The notes beneath the pieces were generated by a model that worked only from the letters and a program-made list of their open reading frames with translations, was not told the DNA's origin and searched no databases. A stretch of DNA of 32,431 nt from an uncultured Bacilli bacterium (GTDB lineage: Bacteria > Bacillota_I > Bacilli_A > RF39 > UBA660). The stretch's first letter is position 1. Every line of letters starts with the position of its first letter. Below, one piece after another: positions 16,657 through 24,237 of this stretch. The position numbers were made by a program, and so were the translations under genes. The stretch covers positions 1 through 32,431 of the forward strand of contig CANQQK010000003.1 of assembly GCA_947626015.1 (NCBI GenBank), read 5' to 3'.

Positions 16657-18171
16657 ATGAAAGATAAAATATGGGGGTTATTAATATTAGTTATCGTATC
16701 CTTTGTACTCTTCTTTGTTGGTATGGATACGCGTGTACTAGGGGACCCCATTGAAGCTTATCAAGTATACCTTGATGGTGAAAAGATTGGTTTAATATCC
16801 TCTAAAGATGAACTCTTAAGCATGATCGATACCGAACAACAAGAGTTAAAGGAAAAATATCATGCATCTAAGGTTTATCCACCAAATGGACTCGATATTA
16901 GAAAGGTCTATACCTATGACAATGATATCGTAACTGCTAGTTCGATATATGAAGGTATTAAAGATGAAGAACCTTTTACTATTGATGGTTATACGGTAAC
17001 GATTAAATATCGTGATGATGTTTTAAACGAAGATGGTACGAAACGTAATCCCGAAGGGGAAAGAAAGATTTATCTTTTAGATAAATCATTGATAAAAGAT
17101 GCCTTATATAATGTTGCGGTAGCTTTTATTGGTGAAGAAGATGTTGATAATTATAATAAGGGTACCCAAAGTGAAATCGTGGAAACGGGTGAAATTATTA
17201 ATTCCATCTATTTCGATGATACCATTACCGTTAAAAAGGATTTGATCTCTACCGAAGAATATATCTTTAGTGATGTTAGTACTTTATCTAAATATTTATT
17301 ATATGGTACCTTAGATGATCAAAAGACCTATACGACCAAATTAGGTGAAGACTTGCAATCGATTGCAACTGCAAATCACTTAAATATCGAAGAGTTATTG
17401 ATTGCTAATCCACAATATAAGTCTGCAGATGTCTTACTTACCGAAGGTGAAGTTATCAATATTGGTCTAATTAATCCCTTAGTAAATGTCGTTTATCGTA
17501 AGACCGATGTTCGCAATGTTAATATTGCTTATACAACGGAATATGTATCCGATAAAACCAAATTAAAAAACTATAAGGTTGTTACGACGAAAGGACAAAA
17601 TGGTACAAGCCGTATAACCCAAGAGATTCGTTATGTTAATGGGGTTATTCAATCCTTACAGATAACGGAAAACAATGTTATTACACCTGTTATCAATGAG
17701 GTTGTTACGGTTGGTACACGTACTGGCGAAGGTAATACGCATTATGATGTTACCTTAGGTAATGATGAATACTTCTGGCCGACTCTAGTACCATTTATGA
17801 TGTCAACACGTTTTGAATGGCGTTGGGGAAAACATCACGATGGTATCGATATCTTTGGTACCGGTTTTGGTTCACCAATATTTGCGGTTCATGATGGTAT
17901 CGTTTATCGTACGAATTATAATGCCAATACCTCAACTGGTGTGGCTGTCTATATGGACCATGAAAATGGTTACTATACAATCTACATGCATCTATCAAAG
18001 ATCTTGGTTAAAGAAGGTCAAAGAGTTAAGAAAGGTGAACAGATCGCTAAGATGGGTAATACAGGTAATTCTGAAGGTACCCACTTACACTTAGGTGTCT
18101 TCGTTGGTGATCGTCCATACAGTATGAAGTCACAAGCTGTCGATCCTTGTTCAACAATCTTCAAATGTTAG
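16657..18171 (+). CDS. Membrane-anchored M23 peptidoglycan endopeptidase
   Basis: A 504-residue LytM/M23 zinc endopeptidase, predicted to cut peptide cross-links in peptidoglycan. A membrane helix (about 4-22) orients the rest outside. A LysM-like segment lies at about 224-270 (LGEDLQSIATANHLNIEELLIANP ending in EGEVINIG), then a G5-like beta domain (about 275-355), then the catalytic domain. Its metal-site residues are all present: H394-x3-D398, H445 and H476-L-H478. The order helix-LysM-G5-M23 is common in Bacillota cell-wall hydrolases. ATG 16657 is 8 bases after dnaB. The stop overlaps the start of walJ by 7 bases, tying a wall hydrolase to a gene linked to cell-wall and division coordination. 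Confidence 0.92.
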   Translation: MKDKIWGLLILVIVSFVLFFVGMDTRVLGDPIEAYQVYLDGEKIGLISSKDELLSMIDTEQQELKEKYHASKVYPPNGLDIRKVYTYDNDIVTASSIYEGIKDEEPFTIDGYTVTIKYRDDVLNEDGTKRNPEGERKIYLLDKSLIKDALYNVAVAFIGEEDVDNYNKGTQSEIVETGEIINSIYFDDTITVKKDLISTEEYIFSDVSTLSKYLLYGTLDDQKTYTTKLGEDLQSIATANHLNIEELLIANPQYKSADVLLTEGEVINIGLINPLVNVVYRKTDVRNVNIAYTTEYVSDKTKLKNYKVVTTKGQNGTSRITQEIRYVNGVIQSLQITENNVITPVINEVVTVGTRTGEGNTHYDVTLGNDEYFWPTLVPFMMSTRFEWRWGKHHDGIDIFGTGFGSPIFAVHDGIVYRTNYNANTSTGVAVYMDHENGYYTIYMHLSKILVKEGQRVKKGEQIAKMGNTGNSEGTHLHLGVFVGDRPYSMKSQAVDPCSTIFKC

Positions 18172-18929
18172 TTTCGGTCTTAGCAAGTGGATCCGAAGGT
18201 AATTCCACTTTGATTCAAACCAAACATAAAAAGATCTTGATCGATTTAGGAATGAACAATAAATACATTACCGAGAAACTTGCGGAATTAAATGTTAAAC
18301 CAAGTGAAATCGATTATGTTTTAGTAACGCATACCCATAGTGATCATACAGGTGCTATGAAGACTTTCCTTAAAAATAATCATCCCTATATCTTCTTAGA
18401 TGAAAAGATGATGGTCGATCTAAGTTTCTTAAATGATTATGACAAACTATGTTTTGATGGTGATAAGATGTGCTTTGATGATGTAACGATCGAACCCTTT
18501 AAGACCAGTCATGATGCTCCTGGTAGTAGGGGGTATATCATCGAAGAGGGTTCTTCATCATTCGTCTATATCACGGACACTGGTTATATCAACTATAAGT
18601 TATTCGATAAGTTAAGCAATCGTTCATTATATGTCTTTGAGAGCAATCATGATCCCGAGATGTTGATGCATAGTCGTTATCCAGCATGGCTTCGTAGTCG
18701 TATTGCTAGTGATATGGGACACTTATCCAATGACCAAGCAGGATTTTATCTAAGTAAACTCATTGGACCTAATACCAAAGAGGTTGTCTTAGCTCATCTA
18801 TCTAAGGAAAATAATAATCCTGATCTGGCCTTAAATCGTGTCAGTGAGTGTTTGAAGGAAAACAATGTTGAATTTAAATCCATAATCGTTGCTAAACAAA
18901 AAGAAAGAGTAGATTGTATAGAAGTATGA
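18165..18929 (+). CDS. walJ: WalJ/YycJ-type MBL-fold hydrolase
   Basis: A 254-residue metallo-beta-lactamase-fold protein. It begins MLVSVLASGSEGNST, the family-typical opening, and carries HTHSDH (H-x-H-x-D-H) plus the downstream His/Asp ligands (TSHDAPG, YITDTGY). WalJ/YycJ of B. subtilis, downstream of the WalRK cell-wall regulators, is implicated in coordinating division with replication; biochemically a 5'-3' exonuclease has been proposed for the family. No walR or walK lies in this window. No Shine-Dalgarno is seen before ATG 18165; the 7-base overlap with the M23 gene suggests reinitiation. An upstream in-frame TTG at 18147 is less likely. Confidence 0.88.
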   Translation: MLVSVLASGSEGNSTLIQTKHKKILIDLGMNNKYITEKLAELNVKPSEIDYVLVTHTHSDHTGAMKTFLKNNHPYIFLDEKMMVDLSFLNDYDKLCFDGDKMCFDDVTIEPFKTSHDAPGSRGYIIEEGSSSFVYITDTGYINYKLFDKLSNRSLYVFESNHDPEMLMHSRYPAWLRSRIASDMGHLSNDQAGFYLSKLIGPNTKEVVLAHLSKENNNPDLALNRVSECLKENNVEFKSIIVAKQKERVDCIEV

Positions 18930-19360
18930 TAAAGCTTATATGTGTGGGAAAAATAAAAGAAGAATATTTATCTTTATTGATAAATGATTATTATAAAAGA
19001 ATAAATAAATATCATAAATTAGAAATAATTGAACTAAAGGATAGCAATATTACCGAAGAAGGTAACTTGATCTTAAAGGCTTTAAAACCTAATGATTACA
19101 TTGTTACTTTAGAGATTGGTGGTAATAACTTATCATCTTTAGAACTTTCTCAAAAGATTGATACTTGGTTAGCAAACTATGCTAATATTACTTTCATTAT
19201 TGGTGGTAGCAATGGTATCGATGAAAGAGTTTTAAAACTTGCTAAGTACCGTCTTTCCTTTGGTAAGAATACCTTCCCTCATGGTTTATTTAGAGGGATT
19301 CTTTTAGAGCAAATATATCGTTCATTTAAAATATTGAACAATGAAACATATCATAAATGA
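18926..19360 (+). CDS. rlmH: 23S rRNA pseudouridine-1915 N3-methyltransferase
   Basis: A 144-residue SPOUT methyltransferase that methylates pseudouridine 1915 of 23S rRNA (E. coli numbering) using S-adenosylmethionine. The knotted SAM-binding region shows FIIGGSNGIDERVL, and the C-terminus has FPHGLFRGILLEQIYRSFKI and the strictly conserved end ETYHK. It starts MIKLICVGKIKEEYL at ATG 18926, overlapping the walJ stop by four bases (ATGA), so it is translationally coupled. walJ and rlmH are also close to each other in B. subtilis. Confidence 0.95.
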   Translation: MIKLICVGKIKEEYLSLLINDYYKRINKYHKLEIIELKDSNITEEGNLILKALKPNDYIVTLEIGGNNLSSLELSQKIDTWLANYANITFIIGGSNGIDERVLKLAKYRLSFGKNTFPHGLFRGILLEQIYRSFKILNNETYHK

Positions 19361-19369
19361 GGTGAGATC

Positions 19370-20035
19370 GTGATTGGTAATGATTGGGATGAAAAACTTT
19401 CCGTTATTTGGAAGAGCGAAGGATTTAAGAAATTTATGGATATCGTCGATCATGAATATGCAACCAAGACGATCTATCCTTTAAGAGAAAATCTCTTTAA
19501 TGCCTTAAAGTTAACCCCTTATAAAGATGTTAAAGTTGTAATCGTTGGTCAGGATCCTTACCATGGTGAGGGTGAAGCTCATGGGCTTTCCTTCTCCGTG
19601 CAAGAGGGAATAAAGATTCCTCCAAGTCTTAAAAATATCTATAAGGAAATCGCCGATGATTTAGGTATTATTGAACCCAACTCTGGCGATTTAACCAAGT
19701 GGGCCAAAAGAGGAGTACTACTTTTAAATAGTTCTTTAACGGTTGTTAAGGATAGTCCTAATTCCCATAAGGATTTGGGATGGTATCGTTTTACGGATTA
19801 TGTGATTAAGGTTTTAAATGCTAAGGATGAACCCGTTGTCTTTATCCTTTGGGGAAATTTTGCTAAGAGTAAAGCCGTGTTTATTACGAATCCTAAGCAT
19901 TTGGTGATTACCTCACCACATCCTTCACCATTCAGTGCTAATAGTGGTTTCTTTGGTAGTAAACCATTCTCTAAGACCAATGAATTTTTAAAAAAGAATC
20001 ATCTTGAACCTATTGAATGGGATTTAAATAAATAA
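19370..20035 (+). CDS. ung: Uracil-DNA glycosylase
   Basis: A 221-residue family-1 UDG that removes uracil from DNA at the start of base-excision repair. The catalytic water-activating motif GQDPYHG and the C-terminal HPSPFSA (usually HPSPLSA) are intact, as are LLLNSSLTV and VFILWGNFA. The start is GTG 19370 with GAGGTGA just upstream, overlapping the rlmH stop. It is the last gene of the rplI-to-ung run and faces lemA tail-to-tail. Confidence 0.96.
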   Translation: MIGNDWDEKLSVIWKSEGFKKFMDIVDHEYATKTIYPLRENLFNALKLTPYKDVKVVIVGQDPYHGEGEAHGLSFSVQEGIKIPPSLKNIYKEIADDLGIIEPNSGDLTKWAKRGVLLLNSSLTVVKDSPNSHKDLGWYRFTDYVIKVLNAKDEPVVFILWGNFAKSKAVFITNPKHLVITSPHPSPFSANSGFFGSKPFSKTNEFLKKNHLEPIEWDLNK

Positions 20036-20085
20036 TGATGATGGCATAAAAAAAGACCCTAAGGGTCAAATCTTTATACCATCAT
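20035..20085. terminator. Bidirectional terminator between ung and lemA
   Basis: GACCC-TAA-GGGTC (20055-20067) forms the tip of a longer imperfect hairpin whose outer arms are GATGATGG and CCATCATC. On the minus strand the tip is followed by seven T (20054-20048), an excellent lemA terminator. On the plus strand the tail is weaker (AAATCTTT). Confidence 0.8.
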
Positions 20086-20614
20086 CTTTTTCATTGAAGA
20101 TTTCTTTAGCTTCGTAAAATGGTTGAGCATAGATACCATGAATGGAAGCAATGATATTACAAGGAAAACTCTTGATCATGGTTACTAAACGGGAATTATA
20201 TTTATTATAAAATGATTTTGCGGCATCGATTTTTGTTTGGGATTCATCAATCTTACGCATGGTTTCCTTAAAATCTTTTTTCTCTTCGATTTTCGGATAA
20301 TCGTTACGAATAACTTCAATTGTTGCTAAGGTAGCCGTAATCTTTTTATCAAAATCATATGAAAGTCCTTTACCTTTTTTAAAACGTTCTAGTTCGGTAA
20401 ACATTGATATGTCCATCTTGGTATTTTTTTCAATAGTTTTCTTACAACTTTGAATCAAATTATAACAGTTATGTAACTCTTCGATGATGATTTTTTCGGC
20501 TTCATCGATTCTTATTTTCGAAAATTGGATTTTGTTATATAATGATATGTAGATAGTAGCAAGAACTGTTACAATGATTATAATTGTTAATAATACGATT
20601 ATGATTGTTTGCAT
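20066..20614 (-). CDS. LemA family protein
   Basis: A 182-residue LemA-like protein. One strongly hydrophobic N-terminal helix (about 3-25) is followed by a long helical domain. The family hallmark near the C-terminus is partly kept: FYNKYNSRLVTMIKSFPCNIIASIHG, the LemA pattern of YN ... SFP-N--A. The usual IDEA/N-terminal pair is seen as RIDEAEKII. LemA proteins are membrane-tethered helical bundles whose function is poorly defined. AGGTGAT precedes the ATG at 20614. The stop codon lies in the terminator hairpin. It is one of only two genes on the minus strand in this window. Confidence 0.85.
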   Translation of the reverse strand: MQTIIIVLLTIIIIVTVLATIYISLYNKIQFSKIRIDEAEKIIIEELHNCYNLIQSCKKTIEKNTKMDISMFTELERFKKGKGLSYDFDKKITATLATIEVIRNDYPKIEEKKDFKETMRKIDESQTKIDAAKSFYNKYNSRLVTMIKSFPCNIIASIHGIYAQPFYEAKEIFNEKDDGIKI

Positions 20615-20629
20615 ATTATCACCTAATTC

Positions 20630-20638
20630 ATTATATCA
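20630..20638 (-). promoter_or_regulatory. Extended -10 promoter of lemA
   Basis: Read on the minus strand, TGATATAAT lies 16 bases before the lemA start. TTGATT at 20661-20656 (minus) is 20 bases or more away, so the -35 is uncertain. Confidence 0.45.
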
Positions 20639-20701
20639 CGTATTATATTGATTAGTAAATCAATGAAGTAAGATATTTATTAAAAGAAAAGGAGTGTTTT
20701 T

Positions 20702-21238
20702 GTGAACATTAAAACGATCGTTGTTGGTGATTTAAAAACCAATTGTTATCTTTTAACTAAAGGTAATTATGCCCTTGTTATTGATCCCGGAGCTGAAGGT
20801 AAAAAGATCTTAGATAATATCGATAGTAGTATTAAGGTTGTGGGAATTATTATTACGCATTCCCATGATGATCATACAGGTGCGATGATGGATGTCTTTA
20901 ATAAATATAATTGTCCGATATATACGGGTAATAATATGGTTGATGGTAAATATAATATCGAAAACTTTACCTTTAACGTTATTCATACTCCAGGACATAT
21001 GGATGATTCGATAACAATCTACTTTAAAGAGGAAAAAATTATGTTCGTGGGAGACTTTATCTTTAAAGGTGGTATTGGTAGAACCGATATGACTGGAGCT
21101 AGTCCCTATGATATGAAAGAAAGCATTAAAAAGATCTTAACCTATCCTTTAGATATCACTTTATATCCTGGACATTTTCATTCCACTACTTTAGGTAGTG
21201 AAGTTAATAATCTTAATTATTTTCTTAATATAATTTAA
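20702..21238 (+). CDS. YqgX-like MBL-fold hydrolase (glyoxalase II family)
   Basis: A 178-residue metallo-beta-lactamase-fold hydrolase of the short glyoxalase-II-like YqgX/YcbL kind. Metal ligands are HSHDDH (H-x-H-x-D-H), HTPGH, GD in FVGDFIFKGGIGRTD and the final YPGH. The GRTD phrase is typical of this branch. Known relatives hydrolyse thioesters such as S-lactoylglutathione; the substrate here is not predictable, since Bacillota of this kind often lack glutathione. The start is GTG 20702 with AAAGGAGTG upstream. Its 3' end overlaps the gerQ 3' end by 14 bases. Confidence 0.9.
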   Translation: MNIKTIVVGDLKTNCYLLTKGNYALVIDPGAEGKKILDNIDSSIKVVGIIITHSHDDHTGAMMDVFNKYNCPIYTGNNMVDGKYNIENFTFNVIHTPGHMDDSITIYFKEEKIMFVGDFIFKGGIGRTDMTGASPYDMKESIKKILTYPLDITLYPGHFHSTTLGSEVNNLNYFLNII

Positions 21239-21557
21239 CGTAATTTATTTTCTCTTCAAATTCTACCCAATTAACGTATATTAAAGGTATTAAATACCAA
21301 TCATTGGTGGATGGGCTCATCATGATTAAGTGATCTTTACCAGCTTCTTCGATGATACCATCATAGATACGATCACGCCAATCATTGCTATCAGGATAAG
21401 CTGCAAAAACCTTAACCTTTTTACCTTTATTAAGTCTTAAGATATTTTCAATATAACTTTGTTCCATGGGCATTACACTATTCGTTTCATTGGATGAATC
21501 TGGATATGATCCCATATTGGTTGGAAATGTTGGATTTGGATAATATGATCCGTTCAA
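21225..21557 (-). CDS. gerQ: GerQ-like spore coat protein
   Basis: A 110-residue protein matching GerQ (YwdL): a Pro/Asn/Ser-rich, poorly structured N-terminus, then QSYIENILRLNKGKKVKVF and the C-terminal core IIEEAGKDHLIMMSP-TNDWYLIP. In B. subtilis GerQ is a spore coat protein cross-linked by transglutaminase and needed to place the germination hydrolase CwlJ. I prefer the TTG start at 21557 because GAGGTG sits about 6 bases upstream; a GTG at 21566 overlaps that site. gerQ (ywdL) also lies close to ung in B. subtilis. Its presence suggests a sporulating lineage or a sporulating ancestor. It is antisense to its neighbours and overlaps the preceding metallo-hydrolase gene tail-to-tail. Confidence 0.85.
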   Translation of the reverse strand: MNGSYYPNPTFPTNMGSYPDSSNETNSVMPMEQSYIENILRLNKGKKVKVFAAYPDSNDWRDRIYDGIIEEAGKDHLIMMSPSTNDWYLIPLIYVNWVEFEEKINYVKLY

Positions 21558-21591
21558 AATAATCACCTCAATTAATATTATGAAAAACCTA

Positions 21592-21619
21592 TTGATTTAT
21601 TCTTAAAGTGTGTTAAGAT
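21592..21619 (+). promoter_or_regulatory. Promoter of the 265-residue hypothetical gene
   Basis: TTGATT (21592-21597), 16 bp, TAAGAT (21614-21619), with TG at 21611-21612 as an extended -10. Confidence 0.6.
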
Positions 21620-21643
21620 AAAACTTCAGAAATTGGTGGTTTT

Positions 21644-22441
21644 ATGGCTGATATTAATATTAAACGTATTCAAAGAGAAAGTTATGAAGAAATAAAGTGG
21701 TATTTAGATGCCATTATGCCTTATGTAAATTTTTTAAATGATCTATGTTTTGTGGATTATGAAGGTGTTCGTTATATGATTACCCAAAATGGTTTGGATT
21801 TCATCATCGTTGCTAGTGCAAATGGTGAATTAAATCCTTATCGTCTTCGTATGAATGAAGAGGGTAAAGTAATCGGTTTTTCTACAGAATTATTCGAATA
21901 TGATCTATCATTAGAATTTGATGAAGGTGTCTTTGGTGTAAGAAAGGATTGTCCATTAACTGGTATAACGGAACAATTGGTATATTTTCCTAATGATGGG
22001 GAACTCGATGCAACGAGTATCGATTTCTACCAAATTCATCAACCTAGTCAAACAGGGGTGATTGCATCATATGAATTACCAGGTAAAAATACGGAACTTA
22101 ATTATGGTTTAAATTATAGTTATTATCATCAACCTACTAAATTGGTACTTCTAAAATTAAAGAAAATCCTAGGACTTATTGAACATATGGGTTCGGATAT
22201 TTTCTTTAAGACCGAAGGTAATGATCTATATCGTAAGAATCTCTTATTAGTTCATAATATTTTAATACCAAAACCTTTTGTAGGTTATAAACCAGATATC
22301 TTACTTGAACAAATTAAGAAGAGTGGTTATAAGGTGGAAATTCCTAATGATTTAAAGGGTATGATAAGAGGCGATCATCCTCAAGTTAAAACCTTAGAAT
22401 ATGTATCTAAAACATATGCTGATTATACTAAAGGGCATTAG
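21644..22441 (+). CDS. Hypothetical protein, 265 residues
   Basis: I do not recognise this protein. It is soluble, without signal or membrane helices. The first ~200 residues look like a mixed alpha/beta fold with many aromatic residues (CFVDYEGVRYMITQNGLDF, NYGLNYSYYHQPTKLVLLK). The C-terminal ~60 residues look helical (YKPDILLEQIKKSGYKVEIP, KTLEYVSKTYADYTK). Only three Cys and no obvious catalytic motif. ATG 21644 is served by GGTGG, with a good promoter upstream, and a terminator overlaps its end, so it is monocistronic. Codon use looks like its neighbours, so recent transfer is not indicated. Confidence 0.8.
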   Translation: MADINIKRIQRESYEEIKWYLDAIMPYVNFLNDLCFVDYEGVRYMITQNGLDFIIVASANGELNPYRLRMNEEGKVIGFSTELFEYDLSLEFDEGVFGVRKDCPLTGITEQLVYFPNDGELDATSIDFYQIHQPSQTGVIASYELPGKNTELNYGLNYSYYHQPTKLVLLKLKKILGLIEHMGSDIFFKTEGNDLYRKNLLLVHNILIPKPFVGYKPDILLEQIKKSGYKVEIPNDLKGMIRGDHPQVKTLEYVSKTYADYTKGH

Positions 22442-22454
22442 AAATGTCCTTTTT
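22430..22454 (+). terminator. Terminator overlapping the stop of the 265-residue gene
   Basis: AAAGGGCAT pairs with ATGTCCTTT (one G-U) around TAGAA, which contains the stop codon, followed by T residues. Confidence 0.85.
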
Positions 22455-22469
22455 GTTTGCAAAAAAATC

Positions 22470-22496
22470 TTTACATTTTGATAAATATGATATAAT
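22470..22496 (+). promoter_or_regulatory. Promoter of the permease gene
   Basis: TTTACA at 22470-22475 and TATAAT at 22491-22496 (15-bp spacer, short), with TG at 22488-22489 making an extended -10. Confidence 0.6.
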
Positions 22497-22513
22497 TATT
22501 TTAGGAGGTTAAT

Positions 22514-23947
22514 ATGAAGACAAAGAAAAAAAATAAATTCTTCGACAAACATCAAGTTTTTAAAGTAGTAGGAATATTTATGATTGTTGCTGCTTTACTT
22601 ACTTGGGTGATGGAAATTGGTCTTTACCAAGGTGGTGAATTTGTTAATGATGAGATGTATCGTGTAGGTTTATCTGATTTCTTAACATATTCAATGTTTG
22701 GTAATTATTATTTTCCAACCCACTTTATAATATTAGTCGTTACTGCTGGATTCTATATGTTCTTAGGATCATTACCAGCATATCAAAAGTTAACGGATAA
22801 TATTGCTAGAAAGTTTAGCAATCATCCAGCTATCTTTGCTATCATAACGATGGTTTTATTAGCTGCCTTTGCTGGTGTAGCAACTGATTATTTTGCTGCT
22901 ATTGCTTTGATACCTTTCTTCATTACTGTTTTGAGTAAGTTAAAGGTTGATAAAGTAGTAGGTGTTGCATCAACATTTGGTGCTACCTTGATTGGTATTC
23001 TAGGAGCTTCATATTCTGGTAAGGTCGTTGGTGAACTTGCTAAGACCACGACAGAATATGGTTTAGGTATCAAATATGGATATCTACCATGGCCAATATT
23101 TATTATATTTGCTGTTAGTTTATTGCTACTAGGATACTTCATCTTTAGAAGATGTCGTAAGGGTTGCGATGAAAAGGATGTCCTTAATGATCTATTTGCT
23201 AAGGAAGCTGTTGAAGGTAGACCTAAGAAAAATGCCAAGAAAGTTAGTACACTTCCACTTGCTATTGTTTTAGGATTACTTGCTTTAAATATCGTTTTAG
23301 GTGTTATTGCTTGGGAAAGCGTATTCAATATTACGGTATTTAAAGATCTATTCACAAATATTACAACCGCTACCTTATTTGGTGAACCAATCTTCCAATA
23401 TATCATTGGTAATGTTATGACGGAATTTGGTACATGGGATCTATTGACGATATCTCTAGTAATGATGATAACGATGTTAATTATTAAGATCGTATACTCT
23501 GTACCATTCGATAAATTAATCGATGAGTTTGTTGAAGGATTCAAGAGAATTGTTCCAACTGTAGGGATCTTATTGATGATCTTTGCTATCATTCTTTATT
23601 CCGGTGCTTACCCAACTATTGGTAATTTCATTCATAGTATTTTATCAATGGGAACGGAAAAACTATATGTCTTTGTTTGTGGAATCGTTAATGGCGTATT
23701 CTCACCAGACTTTAGTTATTCATTACGTTATACGGGTTCAGCATTTACTTCAATGAGTAATCTTGATAATGTAGCATTAGCATTACAAACTGGTAATGGA
23801 TTTGCATCTTTGATTGCTCCTTCTAGTATGATGTTAATGGTTGGACTTTCAATGTTGAAAGTTAAATATACGGAATGGTTCAAATTTATTTGGAAATTCC
23901 TAATACTAGTAGCAGTATTATTAATTGCTGTCTTATTGGTAATATAG
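22514..23947 (+). CDS. DcuC/YfcC-type permease
   Basis: A 477-residue polytopic membrane protein with roughly 11-12 hydrophobic helices and a charged central loop (about 215-245, RRCRKGCDEKD ... RPKKNAKK). The C-terminal region IAPSSMMLMVGLSMLKVKYTEWFKFIWK follows the pattern of the DcuC/YfcC/ArcD-related transporter superfamily (PTS-x-gL--V-Y--W-KF). Families in this group carry C4-dicarboxylates, basic amino acids or peptides in exchange or symport; the substrate cannot be chosen from sequence. AGGAGG precedes ATG 22514. It has its own promoter and terminator, so it is monocistronic. Confidence 0.8.
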   Translation: MKTKKKNKFFDKHQVFKVVGIFMIVAALLTWVMEIGLYQGGEFVNDEMYRVGLSDFLTYSMFGNYYFPTHFIILVVTAGFYMFLGSLPAYQKLTDNIARKFSNHPAIFAIITMVLLAAFAGVATDYFAAIALIPFFITVLSKLKVDKVVGVASTFGATLIGILGASYSGKVVGELAKTTTEYGLGIKYGYLPWPIFIIFAVSLLLLGYFIFRRCRKGCDEKDVLNDLFAKEAVEGRPKKNAKKVSTLPLAIVLGLLALNIVLGVIAWESVFNITVFKDLFTNITTATLFGEPIFQYIIGNVMTEFGTWDLLTISLVMMITMLIIKIVYSVPFDKLIDEFVEGFKRIVPTVGILLMIFAIILYSGAYPTIGNFIHSILSMGTEKLYVFVCGIVNGVFSPDFSYSLRYTGSAFTSMSNLDNVALALQTGNGFASLIAPSSMMLMVGLSMLKVKYTEWFKFIWKFLILVAVLLIAVLLVI

Positions 23948-23971
23948 AAAACTTGCTTAGCAAGTTTTTTT
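23948..23971 (+). terminator. Terminator after the permease gene
   Basis: AAAACTTGC and GCAAGTTTT pair perfectly around TTA and continue into T residues. Confidence 0.9.
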
Positions 23972-23972
23972 G

Positions 23973-24001
23973 TTGACTAAAGAAATATTTCGTTATAAAA
24001 T
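23973..24001 (+). promoter_or_regulatory. Promoter of the pheST T-box operon
   Basis: TTGACT (23973-23978), 17 bp, TAAAAT (23996-24001). The -35 is identical to that of the ileS T-box promoter. Confidence 0.75.
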
Positions 24002-24007
24002 ATGTTC

Positions 24008-24217
24008 AGTGATACGGAGATAATGTACTTAGTAAAGATATGATGTATCTATTAGAGAAGGAATATCAAAGGCTGAAAGTATTCCAGATTAAATCATATT
24101 TTGAATTTCATACATAGGAGTATCAATCGTGTAATCGCGTTAAGATAATAAGTGCATGTAAGTCATGAACTAAGGTGGTACCACGGGAATACCCGTCCTT
24201 AGATTCATGGCTTTTTT
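24008..24217 (+). promoter_or_regulatory. T-box riboswitch, Phe specific (pheST leader)
   Basis: T-box core AAGGTGGTACCACGG at 24172-24186, identical to that of the ileS leader. The specifier is TTC (Phe) at 24107-24109 in GAA-T-TTC-A. The Stem I tip has AGAGA and the GGAATA/TATTCC helix (about 24060-24085). The terminator pairs about 24162-24175 with 24197-24210 and ends in six T. Uncharged tRNA-Phe should stabilise the antiterminator and allow pheS-pheT expression. Confidence 0.93.
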
Positions 24218-24237
24218 ATGTTAGAAAGAGGGATATT

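Noticed and set aside
22888-23592. A 234-codon open frame on the minus strand inside the permease gene
   Set aside because: It lies wholly antisense to a gene with clear membrane-protein character, lacks a ribosome-binding site and has a composition expected from the complement of hydrophobic codons.
24175-24237. An N-terminal extension of PheS starting at 24175
   Set aside because: These codons are the T-box terminator stem; the ribosome-binding site and the family start agree with ATG 24238.
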